The notes under the pieces: model-generated | The model's database searches: none | The model's input: the letters and a program-made list of their open reading frames with translations, nothing else | What the model was told of the DNA's origin: nothing | Program-made: the position numbers and the translations under genes | Assembly (NCBI GenBank): GCA_963710535.1 | Contig: CAVQAW010000008.1 | Span: forward strand, 62,001 to 126,000 | Source: Pelagihabitans sp963710535 | Lineage (GTDB): Bacteria > Bacteroidota > Bacteroidia > Flavobacteriales > Flavobacteriaceae | DNA length: 64,000 nucleotides | Direction: 5' to 3' | Part shown: piece by piece, positions 1 to 8,657 of the stretch | Position numbering within the stretch: position 1 is the first letter of the stretch | Layout: every line of letters begins with the position of its first letter

Positions 1-2
1 AA

Positions 3-110
3 CTTGCCGATCGTATTGGCAATGCCTTTAAAAAGATCGTTGTCCATACCCCATACTTGGCCGTTTCCTCAAAAAGAGCACATTTTAAATCATGTCCGCA
101 AAACTCCTAG
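3..110 (+). CDS. C-terminal end of an unidentified protein (partial)
   Basis: An open frame runs from the window edge to a TAG at 108-110. The visible residues read LADRIGNAFKKIVVH and then TPYLAVSSKRAHFKSCPQNS. The composition looks like real protein, and no start is visible because the gene begins outside the window. It overlaps the start of the next gene by 19 bases, which is common in flavobacterial operons. The family cannot be assigned from 35 residues. Confidence 0.45.
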   Translation, partial: LADRIGNAFKKIVVHTPYLAVSSKRAHFKSCPQNS

Positions 111-1345
111 TCATCGGATTTACATGGCCAGAACCTGAAGCAACGGCGGCGGGTAAAAGGATGTTGCAGCTCCTTCTTTTTTTTAAGGAGAATGGCTATG
201 ACATCCATTTTGTGAGCACTTCGCAAAAAGGACAGTTCAGCGCCGATTTGGCACTTTGGAACATCCATACCGCTTCGATTGCCCTTAACGATAGTAGTTT
301 CGATGACTATGTGACGCTTTTGCGACCCGATGTGGTGCTGTTCGATCGATTCCTTACCGAGGAACAGTTTGGATGGCGGATCACACAGTGCGTACCACAT
401 GCCCTTAAAATATTGGATACGGAAGACCTGCACTCACTTCGGCTCGCCAGGGAAAAGGCAAACAAAAACGCCAGAAAGTTCAGCCATGAGATGTGGTTGC
501 GGGAAGATATCACCAAAAGGGAAATCGCCAGTATCTATCGCAGCGACCTTACCCTGGTCATATCCCCTTATGAAATGCTGCTGTTGGAATCGGTAGTCAA
601 TATCGATGCAGAGCTCATCATGCTGCTCCCTTTCATGATTGGAGAAATTCCGGATGACATGAAGAAAGGGACATTGTTCGAAGACAGACAGCACTTTATG
701 TTTATAGGCAATGGCAAACACGCCCCTAACCTCGATGCGATAGAATGGCTAAAAGACGAAATTTGGCCCTTGATCCGAAAAGGGCTGCCATTGGCCGATT
801 TACATGTTTACGGGGCCTATCTGCCCGAAAAAGTGAACCAAATGCATGCAGCATCGGATGGATTTTTGATCAAAGGATATCTTAAGGACCTCAGCGTTGC
901 CATGGGAAGTATCAGGGTAAATTTGGCCCCTCTGCGCTTTGGCGCAGGTTTGAAAGGGAAGTTGACAGATGCGATGCGGTTCGGTATTCCAAGTATCACG
1001 ACACCTATCGGGGCAGAAGGCATGCACGGAAATTTACCTTGGAACGGTGCCATAGCCGAATCCGCCAAAGATCTTGCCAATGCCGCCATTACAATGTATA
1101 ACAGCCCTAGCACTTGGATAAAAGCGCGGATGAACGGATTTAAGATTATCGAGAACATTTATTCCGATACCGCTCTAAAACTAAAATTTGCCAAAAAAAT
1201 CAAGGATTTGAGGGATGATTTGGAGAGGCATCGCGCACAAAATTTTGTAGGGGCCATGTTGGCACACCATACCCTGGCCAGCACCAAATACCTTTCTAAA
1301 TGGATCGAAGAAAAATCCAAGTCCGCTTCTAAAGGGGAACATTGA
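92..1345 (+). CDS. Glycosyltransferase, GT4-like (group 1)
   Basis: This 417-residue cytoplasmic protein is probably a GT-B glycosyltransferase that moves a sugar from a nucleotide-sugar donor in polysaccharide or glycolipid synthesis. The N-terminal part opens with a Rossmann strand (KLLVIGFTWPEPEATAAGKR) as in the acceptor domain of this fold. The C-terminal half carries FMFIGNGKHAPNLDAIEWL, then APLRFGAGLKGKLTDAMRFG and IPSITTPIGAEGM, which match the donor-binding end of group 1 enzymes where a glycine-rich loop and a conserved acidic site sit. The first ATG overlaps the preceding open frame. Donor and acceptor cannot be predicted. It is followed by menB, which has its own promoter, so the two are probably not co-regulated. 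Confidence 0.8.
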   Translation: MSAKLLVIGFTWPEPEATAAGKRMLQLLLFFKENGYDIHFVSTSQKGQFSADLALWNIHTASIALNDSSFDDYVTLLRPDVVLFDRFLTEEQFGWRITQCVPHALKILDTEDLHSLRLAREKANKNARKFSHEMWLREDITKREIASIYRSDLTLVISPYEMLLLESVVNIDAELIMLLPFMIGEIPDDMKKGTLFEDRQHFMFIGNGKHAPNLDAIEWLKDEIWPLIRKGLPLADLHVYGAYLPEKVNQMHAASDGFLIKGYLKDLSVAMGSIRVNLAPLRFGAGLKGKLTDAMRFGIPSITTPIGAEGMHGNLPWNGAIAESAKDLANAAITMYNSPSTWIKARMNGFKIIENIYSDTALKLKFAKKIKDLRDDLERHRAQNFVGAMLAHHTLASTKYLSKWIEEKSKSASKGEH

Positions 1346-1371
1346 TTTCCTTGGAATAAGCGAACGGTCAG

Positions 1372-1400
1372 TTGCCACTGAAATAATATCTTTATCTTTC
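1372..1400 (+). promoter_or_regulatory. Bacteroidota-type promoter of menB
   Basis: TTG at 1372-1374 is followed after 18 bases by TATCTTTC at 1393-1400. This fits the Bacteroidota -33 TTG / -7 TAnnTTTG consensus except at the last base. It lies 20 bases upstream of the menB ATG, as expected for a short leader. Confidence 0.55.
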
Positions 1401-1419
1401 GAATAATAAACCAATCAGG

Positions 1420-2262
1420 ATGAAAAAAGCGGAATGGACGACCGTAAGACAATTTGAGGATATCACCTATAAAAAAAGTGATGGCGTTGCTCGTATCGCC
1501 TTTAACAGGCCCAATGTGCGAAATGCCTTTAGGCCCAAAACCACTTCTGAACTATACCAGGCCTTTTATGATGCCCAAGAAGATACTTCCATTGGAGTCG
1601 TTTTACTTTCAGGTGAGGGACCTTCCACAAAAGACGGGGTGTATTCTTTTTGCAGTGGCGGGGATCAAAAGGCAAGGGGCAAACAGGGATACGTGGGCGA
1701 TGATGGAATGCATCGGCTCAATATCCTCGAAGTACAGCGTCTGATTCGATTTATGCCCAAAGTGGTCATTGCGGTCGTACCAGGCTGGGCGGTAGGGGGC
1801 GGTCACAGCTTGCATGTCGTTTGCGACCTGACCCTGGCCAGCGAGGAACATGCCATTTTTAAGCAGACCGATGCGGATGTCACGAGCTTTGATGGGGGTT
1901 ATGGATCGGCCTATCTGGCCAAGATGGTCGGCCAAAAAAAAGCCAGGGAAATCTTTTTTCTAGGAAGAAACTATAGTGCACGGGAGGCCTTTGAGATGGG
2001 CATGGTGAATGCAGTGGTACCCCATGAAAAGTTGGAAGAAACGGCCTATGAATGGGCCCAGGAAATCCTCGAAAAATCGCCAACTTCGATCAAAATGCTA
2101 AAATTCGCCATGAACCTTACCGATGATGGCATGGTAGGCCAACAGGTATTTGCGGGAGAGGCGACCCGACTTGCTTATATGACCGAGGAAGCCAAAGAAG
2201 GCCGCAATGCATTTTTGGAAAAAAGAAAACCCGATTTCGGCAAGAACCGATGGATTCCGTAG
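1420..2262 (+). CDS. menB: 1,4-dihydroxy-2-naphthoyl-CoA synthase
   Basis: MenB closes the second ring of menaquinone by converting o-succinylbenzoyl-CoA to 1,4-dihydroxy-2-naphthoyl-CoA in the cytoplasm. The 280-residue length is normal. Family signatures are the opening FEDITYKKSDGVARIAFNRP, the CoA-binding FCSGGDQ, the oxyanion-hole segment GWAVGGGHSLHVVCDLTLAS, and the MenB-specific DVTSFDGGYGSAYLA that separates it from general enoyl-CoA hydratases. The C-terminal KRKPDFGKNRWIP is also typical. It appears to be monocistronic, with a good promoter just upstream and a terminator-like hairpin about 80 bases after the stop. Its presence implies menaquinone-based respiration. Confidence 0.96.
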   Translation: MKKAEWTTVRQFEDITYKKSDGVARIAFNRPNVRNAFRPKTTSELYQAFYDAQEDTSIGVVLLSGEGPSTKDGVYSFCSGGDQKARGKQGYVGDDGMHRLNILEVQRLIRFMPKVVIAVVPGWAVGGGHSLHVVCDLTLASEEHAIFKQTDADVTSFDGGYGSAYLAKMVGQKKAREIFFLGRNYSAREAFEMGMVNAVVPHEKLEETAYEWAQEILEKSPTSIKMLKFAMNLTDDGMVGQQVFAGEATRLAYMTEEAKEGRNAFLEKRKPDFGKNRWIP

Positions 2263-2338
2263 GCTTGGTATAGCAGCAGCTTCAATTATTGCGCTTACTT
2301 ATCAATTGCCTCAGAGCTTTTCATAGGGATGTTAACTA

Positions 2339-2372
2339 AAAAGAGCCCTGCCGTTGGTGACAGGACTCTTTT
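2339..2372 (+). terminator. Hairpin with A- and T-rich flanks after menB
   Basis: AAAAGAGCCCTG and CAGGACTCTTTT form a 12-base stem with one mismatch around a 10-base loop. The stem begins in an A run and ends in a T run, so it could act in both directions. It is the likely end of the menB transcript. The rest of 2263-2539 contains only a 13-codon frame starting at 2386, which I do not call a gene. Confidence 0.6.
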
Positions 2373-2539
2373 ACGAGAACACTATATGAAAATGAAAAAA
2401 TTAACTCCTTCACTAATAATAACGTAAACTTAGCCCTAAGATTGGGCACCATTAAATTAATGTTGTGAGATGTGTTCAATGTGTGGTCTAAGGATCATTT
2501 TATGGCATGAACCCAATTTTATAATACAAAACTAACTGC

Positions 2540-3166
2540 ATGATGCAATTGAACGACTTGATTCAAGACTGCTATTTGGAGATGCCTTTCTTGGAAAACC
2601 ACGGAAAACCATGGAACATCATTGCAGATTTGGAATCGATCATCGCTGCACAGATCGCTACGTTGCGCAAAGATGAATTTCATTTTCAAAGTCATATCGC
2701 CGTGCACAAAACGGCCCTGGTGGAAGAAGGTGCAGTGCTTAAACCTCATGTCATCATCGGAAAAAATTGCACCGTTAAAGCAGGGGCCTATTTGCGCAAT
2801 GGGGTATACCTAAGCCATAACGTGATCATCGGTGCCAATTGTGAAATAAAACAAAGCATCATTTTCAGCGAATCGCGAACAGCACATCTCAATTATGTGG
2901 GTAATTCCATCATTGGTTCCGATGTGAATTTGGAGGCCGGGGCGGTTGCGGCAAACCATTTCAATGAATTCCGTGATCGAACCATCAAATTGAACTACCG
3001 GGGTATGATCATAGATACCCAAAACCTTAAGTTCGGCGCAATCATCGGGGATCGATCTCGGATAGGGGCCAATGCGGTGCTCAATCCGGGTACGGTACTT
3101 GCCCAAAATACCATTGTGGGTCGACTGGTGCATATCGATCAGATGCGGGACCAACAAGAATTTTAA
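2540..3166 (+). CDS. GlmU-like left-handed beta-helix acyltransferase
   Basis: This 208-residue protein is built from hexapeptide repeats, as in the LpxA/GlmU acyltransferase superfamily. The repeats are visible as VLKPHVIIGKNCTVKAGAYL, GVYLSHNVIIGANCEIK and later LKFGAIIGDRSRIGANAVL. The segment ESRTAHLNYVGNSIIGSDVN closely resembles the acetyltransferase active-site region of GlmU, with the catalytic-type histidine. The uridylyltransferase half of GlmU is absent. It probably acetylates a sugar nucleotide or a related small substrate. The start has two consecutive ATGs and the first is used here. The stop overlaps the convergent serine hydrolase by four bases. Confidence 0.75.
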   Translation: MMQLNDLIQDCYLEMPFLENHGKPWNIIADLESIIAAQIATLRKDEFHFQSHIAVHKTALVEEGAVLKPHVIIGKNCTVKAGAYLRNGVYLSHNVIIGANCEIKQSIIFSESRTAHLNYVGNSIIGSDVNLEAGAVAANHFNEFRDRTIKLNYRGMIIDTQNLKFGAIIGDRSRIGANAVLNPGTVLAQNTIVGRLVHIDQMRDQQEF

Positions 3167-4491
3167 CGAATCGCGGCAATCACTTCCCGTAAAAAACCAT
3201 TCGCATCAAAATCGGGATCTTCGGCAAGTCCGGTTCGCACCACTACTAATTCTTCAGATGGAATGATGAAGACATACTGCCCTTGATAACCATTGGCGGA
3301 GTATAGATCTCTGGGCACATCGGGGTACTTTCCTTGGGCATTGAGCCAAAAATGGGCGCCATATGTACCTTGCGAATTGGGGGTGGGCCGACTCACATAG
3401 GCCGGCCATTGGGTGTCGAAAAGCTGTTCACCGTTCCAAAGCCCGCGATTCAGGTAGAGCAATCCGAATTTTGCCCAATCACGCGTGCTTGCCCAACCGT
3501 AGGAGGAACCCACAAAATTGCCTGAGGCATCGGTTTCGATCATCATGGTGGTCATCCCAATTTTATCGATCAGGGCTTGGTATGGAAAATTCAAATAGGC
3601 CTGTTGGTCGCCCAATTGTTTTCTCAGCATTCCGGAAAGCAGGTTTGTGGTCCCCGATGAATAGTTCCAAATTTCAGTGGGCGCGGCAACCGACTCTTTT
3701 TGTTCTTGGGCCAGGGTCATGTTGTCCGATAGGAACAACATTCTGGTCACATCTGAAATCCCGGTATAGTCCTCATCCCAAGCAAGTCCGCTTTGCATGC
3801 GGAGCAGGTGGTCGATTGTGATGTTCTTGCGTTCGTCGTTTTGCCATGCTTCAATGGCGGCCGGCGAATTAAGATCGATCTTTTTCTGATGTTCAAGAAT
3901 TCCGTAAAGGGTTGCCAATACGCTTTTGGTCATGCTCCAGCCCAAGACAGGGGTGTTCTCGGTAAATCCCTCGCTATATCGTTCCGCAATGATTTGGTTT
4001 TTATAGGCAACCAATACTGTTCGTGTTTTTTGTATTTCAGGCTTCGAAAATGCCAAATCCATGGCCCTGTTCAATTGTGAATAATCTATGTTGACGAACA
4101 GGGTGTCTATCTTTCCTCCGTTACCATATGGAAAGGGAAGTTCCATTTGTTTTGTATCTCTTTGTGGTTTCAGTGTGCTGTTGCCTAAATTGTCCTCTTT
4201 ATTGATCAAGTGGCAACCCAGTCCCTCTAAACATTCGGTCTTGCGTTCCATGAGTCCAAATACACTGGCGCTGGCTCCGTGTTCATATGGGCGTACCTCG
4301 GCCCATTTGATCAAGGGCACATTGTTGTCATTTTCCGTGATCGACAGGGGGTTTCGATGCGCAATAAACACCGTGGAGGCCATATTTTTTGAAGCATAGC
4401 CAGATATAATGGTAAGTTTTGGATAATTGAGAGCAACGAGGATGCCTATCAAGATCGGCAAAATAAATACGATTCGTTTCAACCATTTCAT
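3163..4491 (-). CDS. Beta-lactamase-fold serine hydrolase (class C type)
   Basis: This is a probable periplasmic, membrane-anchored serine hydrolase of the beta-lactamase/penicillin-binding fold (442 residues from this start). The N-terminus has one strong membrane segment, IVFILPILIGILVALNY. The nucleophile motif SxxK is SMTK at about residues 186-189. The second motif appears as WNYSSGTTNLLSG, a YSS variant of YxN. A late HxG-like element is less clear. I chose the ATG before KWLKRIVF because the upstream start would put 12 unlikely residues before the signal anchor. The substrate may be a peptide, ester or amide and cannot be stated. Confidence 0.75.
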   Translation of the reverse strand: MKWLKRIVFILPILIGILVALNYPKLTIISGYASKNMASTVFIAHRNPLSITENDNNVPLIKWAEVRPYEHGASASVFGLMERKTECLEGLGCHLINKEDNLGNSTLKPQRDTKQMELPFPYGNGGKIDTLFVNIDYSQLNRAMDLAFSKPEIQKTRTVLVAYKNQIIAERYSEGFTENTPVLGWSMTKSVLATLYGILEHQKKIDLNSPAAIEAWQNDERKNITIDHLLRMQSGLAWDEDYTGISDVTRMLFLSDNMTLAQEQKESVAAPTEIWNYSSGTTNLLSGMLRKQLGDQQAYLNFPYQALIDKIGMTTMMIETDASGNFVGSSYGWASTRDWAKFGLLYLNRGLWNGEQLFDTQWPAYVSRPTPNSQGTYGAHFWLNAQGKYPDVPRDLYSANGYQGQYVFIIPSEELVVVRTGLAEDPDFDANGFLREVIAAIR

Positions 4492-4645
4492 GAGGAAAAA
4501 TTTAGTGTTCAAAGGTAAATAATACAATCTTTCTTAAAAGGTCAGGCCCAATAAAAATAGTGTCTGTTTGTTTTTCATTTTGAAGATTTTTTTCTGACTT
4601 TCAAGCAGTAGTTTTATCTTTAAAAATGTTCAAAATAGTAAAAGG

Positions 4646-5521
4646 ATGTCACATATTGGAATGATCATTGAGGAACGCAGTCGCGATATTGGCGATTTTT
4701 TGGTCGGTAGGTTGATCCCTTTTCGAAAAAAGCGTATGATAGGCCCTTTTATTTTTATAGACCATATGGGACCCACCCAATTGGGGCCAACAAAATATAT
4801 GGATGTCGACCAGCATCCGCATATTGGTCTGGCAACCCTTACCTATATGCTGGAAGGTGAATTGGTACATGAGGATAGCATGGGAACCTACCAACGGATA
4901 ACGCCTGGATCGGTGAACTGGATGATAGCCGGCAAAGGCGTTTCCCATACCGAAAGAACGCCGGCGGATTTGAGAGGCGGAAAAAAGTTTATGGCCCATG
5001 GCTATCAAATTTGGGTTGCTTTGCCCAAAGCAAAGGAAGGCATGGCACCTGAATTTCATCATATGCCCCCCGAAACTTTACCGAAATGGCAAGATGGTCC
5101 TGCACAATTCATATTGGTGGCCGGGGAAGGGTACGGCAAAAAATCACCCGTGCCCGTACATTCTGATTTGTTCATGGTCGAAATCAGGAACACCGAGGCC
5201 TATGTTTTGGACACCAAAGCGCATTTGCAGGGCGAGATAGGCATCTGTATCGTGGAAGGGGCCATTGAAGCTTGTGGGCAAAATATAAACAGCGGCAATA
5301 TCCTGGTTTCCAAGGTCGAGGATGGCTGTAAGGTCATCCTAAAACCCAATTCCCATATCCTGTTGTTCGGGGGAGCTCCCTTTCCGGAAGAAAGGCATAT
5401 TTATTGGAATTTTGTCGCTTCCGATGCAGCTATCATTGAAAAAGCAAAAAAAGCATGGATCAAGAAAGATTTTCCGATGATGGCTAACGACTCAAGCTAT
5501 GTGCCATTGCCTGGATCATAA
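4646..5521 (+). CDS. Pirin family protein
   Basis: This is a bicupin of the pirin family, 291 residues, presumably cytoplasmic. The metal ligands of characterised pirins are all present at the expected spacing: His57 and His59 in QHPHIGLATL, and His101 with Glu103 in GVSHTER. Some bacterial pirins have quercetin dioxygenase activity and others bind regulators or enzymes, so the role here is open. The start follows a short AAAGG sequence and a TATCTTTA element lies about 25 bases upstream. The stop overlaps the convergent DUF2452 gene by six bases, an arrangement that leaves no room for a separate terminator. Confidence 0.9.
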   Translation: MSHIGMIIEERSRDIGDFLVGRLIPFRKKRMIGPFIFIDHMGPTQLGPTKYMDVDQHPHIGLATLTYMLEGELVHEDSMGTYQRITPGSVNWMIAGKGVSHTERTPADLRGGKKFMAHGYQIWVALPKAKEGMAPEFHHMPPETLPKWQDGPAQFILVAGEGYGKKSPVPVHSDLFMVEIRNTEAYVLDTKAHLQGEIGICIVEGAIEACGQNINSGNILVSKVEDGCKVILKPNSHILLFGGAPFPEERHIYWNFVASDAAIIEKAKKAWIKKDFPMMANDSSYVPLPGS

Positions 5522-5917
5522 TTTTTCCCACATTTTATCCGGGCCAAGCTTAAAACTGCCAAGGTGGTCGAAGTGGCATTCCTCTGGCGAAATCAATGAG
5601 AGAAAACTGCTCTGGTCCTTTGCCCTATAGAGATGGTAGATTTTACCCGTAATCGGCTCAAAATTATATTTGGCGCCATATACCAAATTATTGTACTCGA
5701 ACTGATCCATCATCTCACGATATTGCTGCTGAATAGCTTCATACCTGGCCTTGAATTGGTTATTGGCAGTGATAATATTGGTGTTTTTCCAAGAAGTGAT
5801 GTCGGGAGGGACTATTTTGGGGGCAGCAACCCCGCTCGCATACGGCAGCAAGGCGCCATGGTAGGTCTGCGTCTCCTCGTCAAAAACGACCGAATCCGGT
5901 TTTTTTTCTTTCTTCAT
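5516..5917 (-). CDS. DUF2452 domain protein
   Basis: This is a 133-residue soluble protein without signal peptide or membrane segment. The opening KPDSVVFDEETQTYHGALLP and the later PPDITSWKNTNI with YNFEPITGKIYHLY match what I recall of DUF2452, a family of unknown function widespread in Bacteroidota. The middle (FKARYEAIQQQYREMMDQF) is likely helical. It is divergent from the envelope operon, with only 93 bases between the two starts, so the two may share a regulatory region. No function can be proposed. Confidence 0.7.
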   Translation of the reverse strand: MKKEKKPDSVVFDEETQTYHGALLPYASGVAAPKIVPPDITSWKNTNIITANNQFKARYEAIQQQYREMMDQFEYNNLVYGAKYNFEPITGKIYHLYRAKDQSSFLSLISPEECHFDHLGSFKLGPDKMWEKL

Positions 5918-6010
5918 AGGTCGGTAAAATTACGAAAAGCTGGGAATTTCTTTTGGAGACGAAATTCCTTATATCTATCTTCCATTGAAATTAATGATAG
6001 TAGGCACCTT

Positions 6011-7558
6011 ATGAGGCAAAACAGGCGATTCTTGGTCTTAACATATTTCACTCGCCTTTTGGTACTTATGCTACTGTTTTCCTCCTGTGGTGGTAAAAAA
6101 GAGGATAAGCAGCTTGCTTTATACAACACCTATTGCGCAAGTTGCCATCTCGCCCCGTCGATAAACGATTTGCCAAAATCGATTTGGGAAAAGGCCATAT
6201 TGCCCGAAATGGGAGCCAGGATGGGCATCCGTGAAAATGGTTTCGATCCTTATAAGGGAATGAGTTTTACCGAGCAGGCGGCCATGTTGCAAACGGGAAT
6301 TTATCCATCAAAACCGCTCATCGCTGCCGATGATTGGCAACTGCTAAAGCAATATATTTTGAACCTGGCACCCGATACCCTGGCAGGAATAAAATATGAT
6401 AAAGATGCGGAAGCATTGTCCCAGTTCGTGCCCAATCCCATTACCCTGGATACCAAGGAAGGGGCGTTCTTTACCTATTTATCGTTCGACAGGGAGTCCA
6501 AACAATTGCTTTTGGGGGATGTTTATGGCAATATCGTATCCTACGATTCCAAAAATGATACCGTGCTTCGCTTGGCCCGTTTTCGTTCACCCATTGTCGA
6601 TTTTGATCAAGGAAAAGCGGCCAATTACGCAACCATGATAGGATCGTTGGCCCCGACCGCGCTTAATAACGGGGCGGTATTCAAACTATCGGATGACAAA
6701 GCCGGGCCGGTCGCCGATGGCTTGCACAGACCTTCCAATACCCTTGTGGTCGATTTGAACAAGGACGGGGTGGACGAGATTGTCGTCAGCGAGTTTGGTG
6801 ACCTTACCGGACAGCTCTCCCTTTTTGTTGATAATACCGATGGCGCTTTTATGAAACAGCTACTTTTAAACCAACCTGGAGCCATAAGGGTGCTGGCCAG
6901 GGATATGGACAAGGATGGCTTGTCCGATTTGATCGTGTCTACTTCTCAAGGCGATGAAGGTATAGCGATATTGTACCAACAAGAGGGACTGAAATTCAAG
7001 GTCGACAAGGTATTGCGCTTTAGTCCTGTTTACGGCACCAGCTGGTTTGAAATGATCGACTACGACGGCGATGGGGATGATGATATTGTTACCGTCAATG
7101 GCGATAATGCCGATGAGTCATATGTGCTCAAGCCTTATCACGGAATGCGGATCTACCTTAATGACGGAAAAAACAATTTTGAGGAGAAGTATTTTTATCC
7201 TTTTTATGGTGCGACGCGGGTTCTGGCCGATGATTTTGATCAAGATGGGGATGTCGATTTTGCGGTCTTGTCCACTTTTCCCGATTTTTCGGTACGGCCA
7301 TTGCGGTCATTTGTGTATTTGGAGAATATCGATTCAAATGCTTTTGAATTTAAATCCCTTGGGTTCGAACAATCGAATTGGGCGCCCTGGTTCTTGATGG
7401 AGGCATGCGACTACGATCAGGATGGCGATGATGACATCGTGCTTAGTGCCTTCAGTATTGGGTTCACGGCAGTGCCAGAGGACCTCGAGGTCTATTGGAA
7501 AGAAAAAAACCTGGATTTAATGGTATTGGAAAATAAATTAAAGTCGAATGTTCCATGA
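6011..7558 (+). CDS. FG-GAP/VCBS repeat lipoprotein with a c-type haem motif
   Basis: The protein is predicted to be 515 residues from the ATG before RQNRRFLVL. A longer open frame upstream is antisense to DUF2452 and is not used. It has a lipoprotein signal (LLVLMLLFSSC) and then YCASCHLAP, a single CxxCH haem attachment site. Calcium-binding FG-GAP/VCBS loops follow: DLNKDGVDEIVV, DMDKDGLSDLIV, DYDGDGDDDIVT, DFDQDGDVDFAV and DYDQDGDDDIVL. A beta-propeller is the expected fold. It is probably an outer-membrane or periplasmic protein that joins a one-haem domain to a propeller. Its stop overlaps the next start by four bases, so it leads the envelope operon. Confidence 0.85.
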   Translation: MRQNRRFLVLTYFTRLLVLMLLFSSCGGKKEDKQLALYNTYCASCHLAPSINDLPKSIWEKAILPEMGARMGIRENGFDPYKGMSFTEQAAMLQTGIYPSKPLIAADDWQLLKQYILNLAPDTLAGIKYDKDAEALSQFVPNPITLDTKEGAFFTYLSFDRESKQLLLGDVYGNIVSYDSKNDTVLRLARFRSPIVDFDQGKAANYATMIGSLAPTALNNGAVFKLSDDKAGPVADGLHRPSNTLVVDLNKDGVDEIVVSEFGDLTGQLSLFVDNTDGAFMKQLLLNQPGAIRVLARDMDKDGLSDLIVSTSQGDEGIAILYQQEGLKFKVDKVLRFSPVYGTSWFEMIDYDGDGDDDIVTVNGDNADESYVLKPYHGMRIYLNDGKNNFEEKYFYPFYGATRVLADDFDQDGDVDFAVLSTFPDFSVRPLRSFVYLENIDSNAFEFKSLGFEQSNWAPWFLMEACDYDQDGDDDIVLSAFSIGFTAVPEDLEVYWKEKNLDLMVLENKLKSNVP

Positions 7559-7977
7559 TGCATCCCCTTAAAACCAGTTTGTTCTGTTGTTTGCTCCTGA
7601 TTACTGCTGCTTGCAAGAATGAGGAGGATAAAAATTATGTTTGGAAGACGGTAAAGGTGAATGTTTCGGCCTATAATTCCTTGGCGTCACAAACCGATAG
7701 TGTGCCCAACATAGCGGCATGGGGAGATACCTTAAAGCCGGGCATGAAAACTATAGCGGTTTCCAGGGATCTACTGGAATTGGGGTTGGATTACAATACA
7801 CATGTCATGATCGAAGGTTTGGAAGACGTCCACTTGGTCAAAGACAAGATGCACCCCAAATGGAAACAAAAAATCGATATTTATATGGGCGAGGATGTGA
7901 AAAAGGCCAGGGAATGGGGCCGGAAAAAACTTAAAATACGGTACCGCGTAAAACGAGACAGCCTCCAAAATAAATGA
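7555..7977 (+). CDS. 3D-domain lipoprotein (double-psi beta-barrel)
   Basis: This 140-residue lipoprotein (LLLITAAC lipobox) carries a 3D domain, named for three conserved aspartates and related to the catalytic barrel of MltA-type lytic transglycosylases. Visible features are TIAVSRDLLELGLDYNTHVM, the VKDKM turn, IDIYMGEDVKKAREWG and the final KLKIRYRV. The pattern fits secreted 3D proteins that bind or cut peptidoglycan. The start overlaps the upstream stop by four bases and its stop overlaps the amidase start, so translation is likely coupled. Enzyme activity is inferred from the family only. Confidence 0.75.
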   Translation: MMHPLKTSLFCCLLLITAACKNEEDKNYVWKTVKVNVSAYNSLASQTDSVPNIAAWGDTLKPGMKTIAVSRDLLELGLDYNTHVMIEGLEDVHLVKDKMHPKWKQKIDIYMGEDVKKAREWGRKKLKIRYRVKRDSLQNK

Positions 7978-8657
7978 AAATGGGGAAAACTTTTATGATG
8001 TTGCCATTGATAAGTATCCTAATGGCTTGCTCGGTGTCCAAAGGTATCACAGACAGGCCCATAACTTTTGACGAAGAACGGCGGCAACTCACCATAGACT
8101 ATTTGGCCGATCGCTACGGGTTGCAGCAGGAATCGGCGGCTATAGTTCCAAAGATCATCGTCTTACACTGGACAGTCATTCCGACCTTACAGGAAGCTTT
8201 CGAAGCTTTCGATAATGTTACTTTGCCTGATTGGAGACCGGAAATAGCAACGGTGAGCGGCTTGAACGTGTCGTCGCATTTTATGGTCGATCGTAATGGA
8301 AAAATTTATAGATTGCTTCCAGAAACCACTATGGCAAGACATACCATCGGATTGAATCATTGTGCCATAGGCATCGAAAATGTTGGCGGAACCGATTCAC
8401 TGCCATTGACCAGGGCACAATTGAGATCGAACATAAAATTGGTCAAATATTTGGCCAAGAAATATGATATCGAATACCTGATCGGCCACTATGAGTATAC
8501 CAATTTTGAGGGCCACCCCCTTTGGATGGAAAAAGACAGTGCTTACCGCACAAAGAAAGATGACCCCGGAAATGCCTTCATGACATCGGTTCGCCGCGCG
8601 ACCCAAAAATTTGATTTTAAACCTGTACCATTAAAAGCCTTGGCAAATGACCTCTAA
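7974..8657 (+). CDS. N-acetylmuramoyl-L-alanine amidase lipoprotein
   Basis: This protein is an Ami_2/PGRP-fold zinc amidase that would cleave the bond between N-acetylmuramic acid and the stem peptide. It has a lipoprotein signal (LPLISILMAC). The zinc-site pattern is seen as IIVLHWTVIPTL, then VSSHFMVDRNGKIYRLLPE, TMARHTIGLNHCAIGIENVG and finally IGHYEYTNFEGHPLWMEKD. Length (227 residues) is normal for exported amidases. It sits between the 3D-domain lipoprotein and the carboxypeptidase with overlapping ends, which supports a shared role in wall turnover or muropeptide recycling. Confidence 0.88.
   Translation: MKMGKTFMMLPLISILMACSVSKGITDRPITFDEERRQLTIDYLADRYGLQQESAAIVPKIIVLHWTVIPTLQEAFEAFDNVTLPDWRPEIATVSGLNVSSHFMVDRNGKIYRLLPETTMARHTIGLNHCAIGIENVGGTDSLPLTRAQLRSNIKLVKYLAKKYDIEYLIGHYEYTNFEGHPLWMEKDSAYRTKKDDPGNAFMTSVRRATQKFDFKPVPLKALANDL

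Noticed and set aside
2386..2427. 13-codon frame starting MKMKKLTPSLIIT after menB
   Set aside because: Too short, with no leader context or repeat elsewhere. It lies just after the terminator-like hairpin.
5633..6010. Longer start for the FG-GAP lipoprotein
   Set aside because: The extra 126 codons are antisense to DUF2452, and only the ATG at 6011 puts the lipoprotein signal at the N-terminus.
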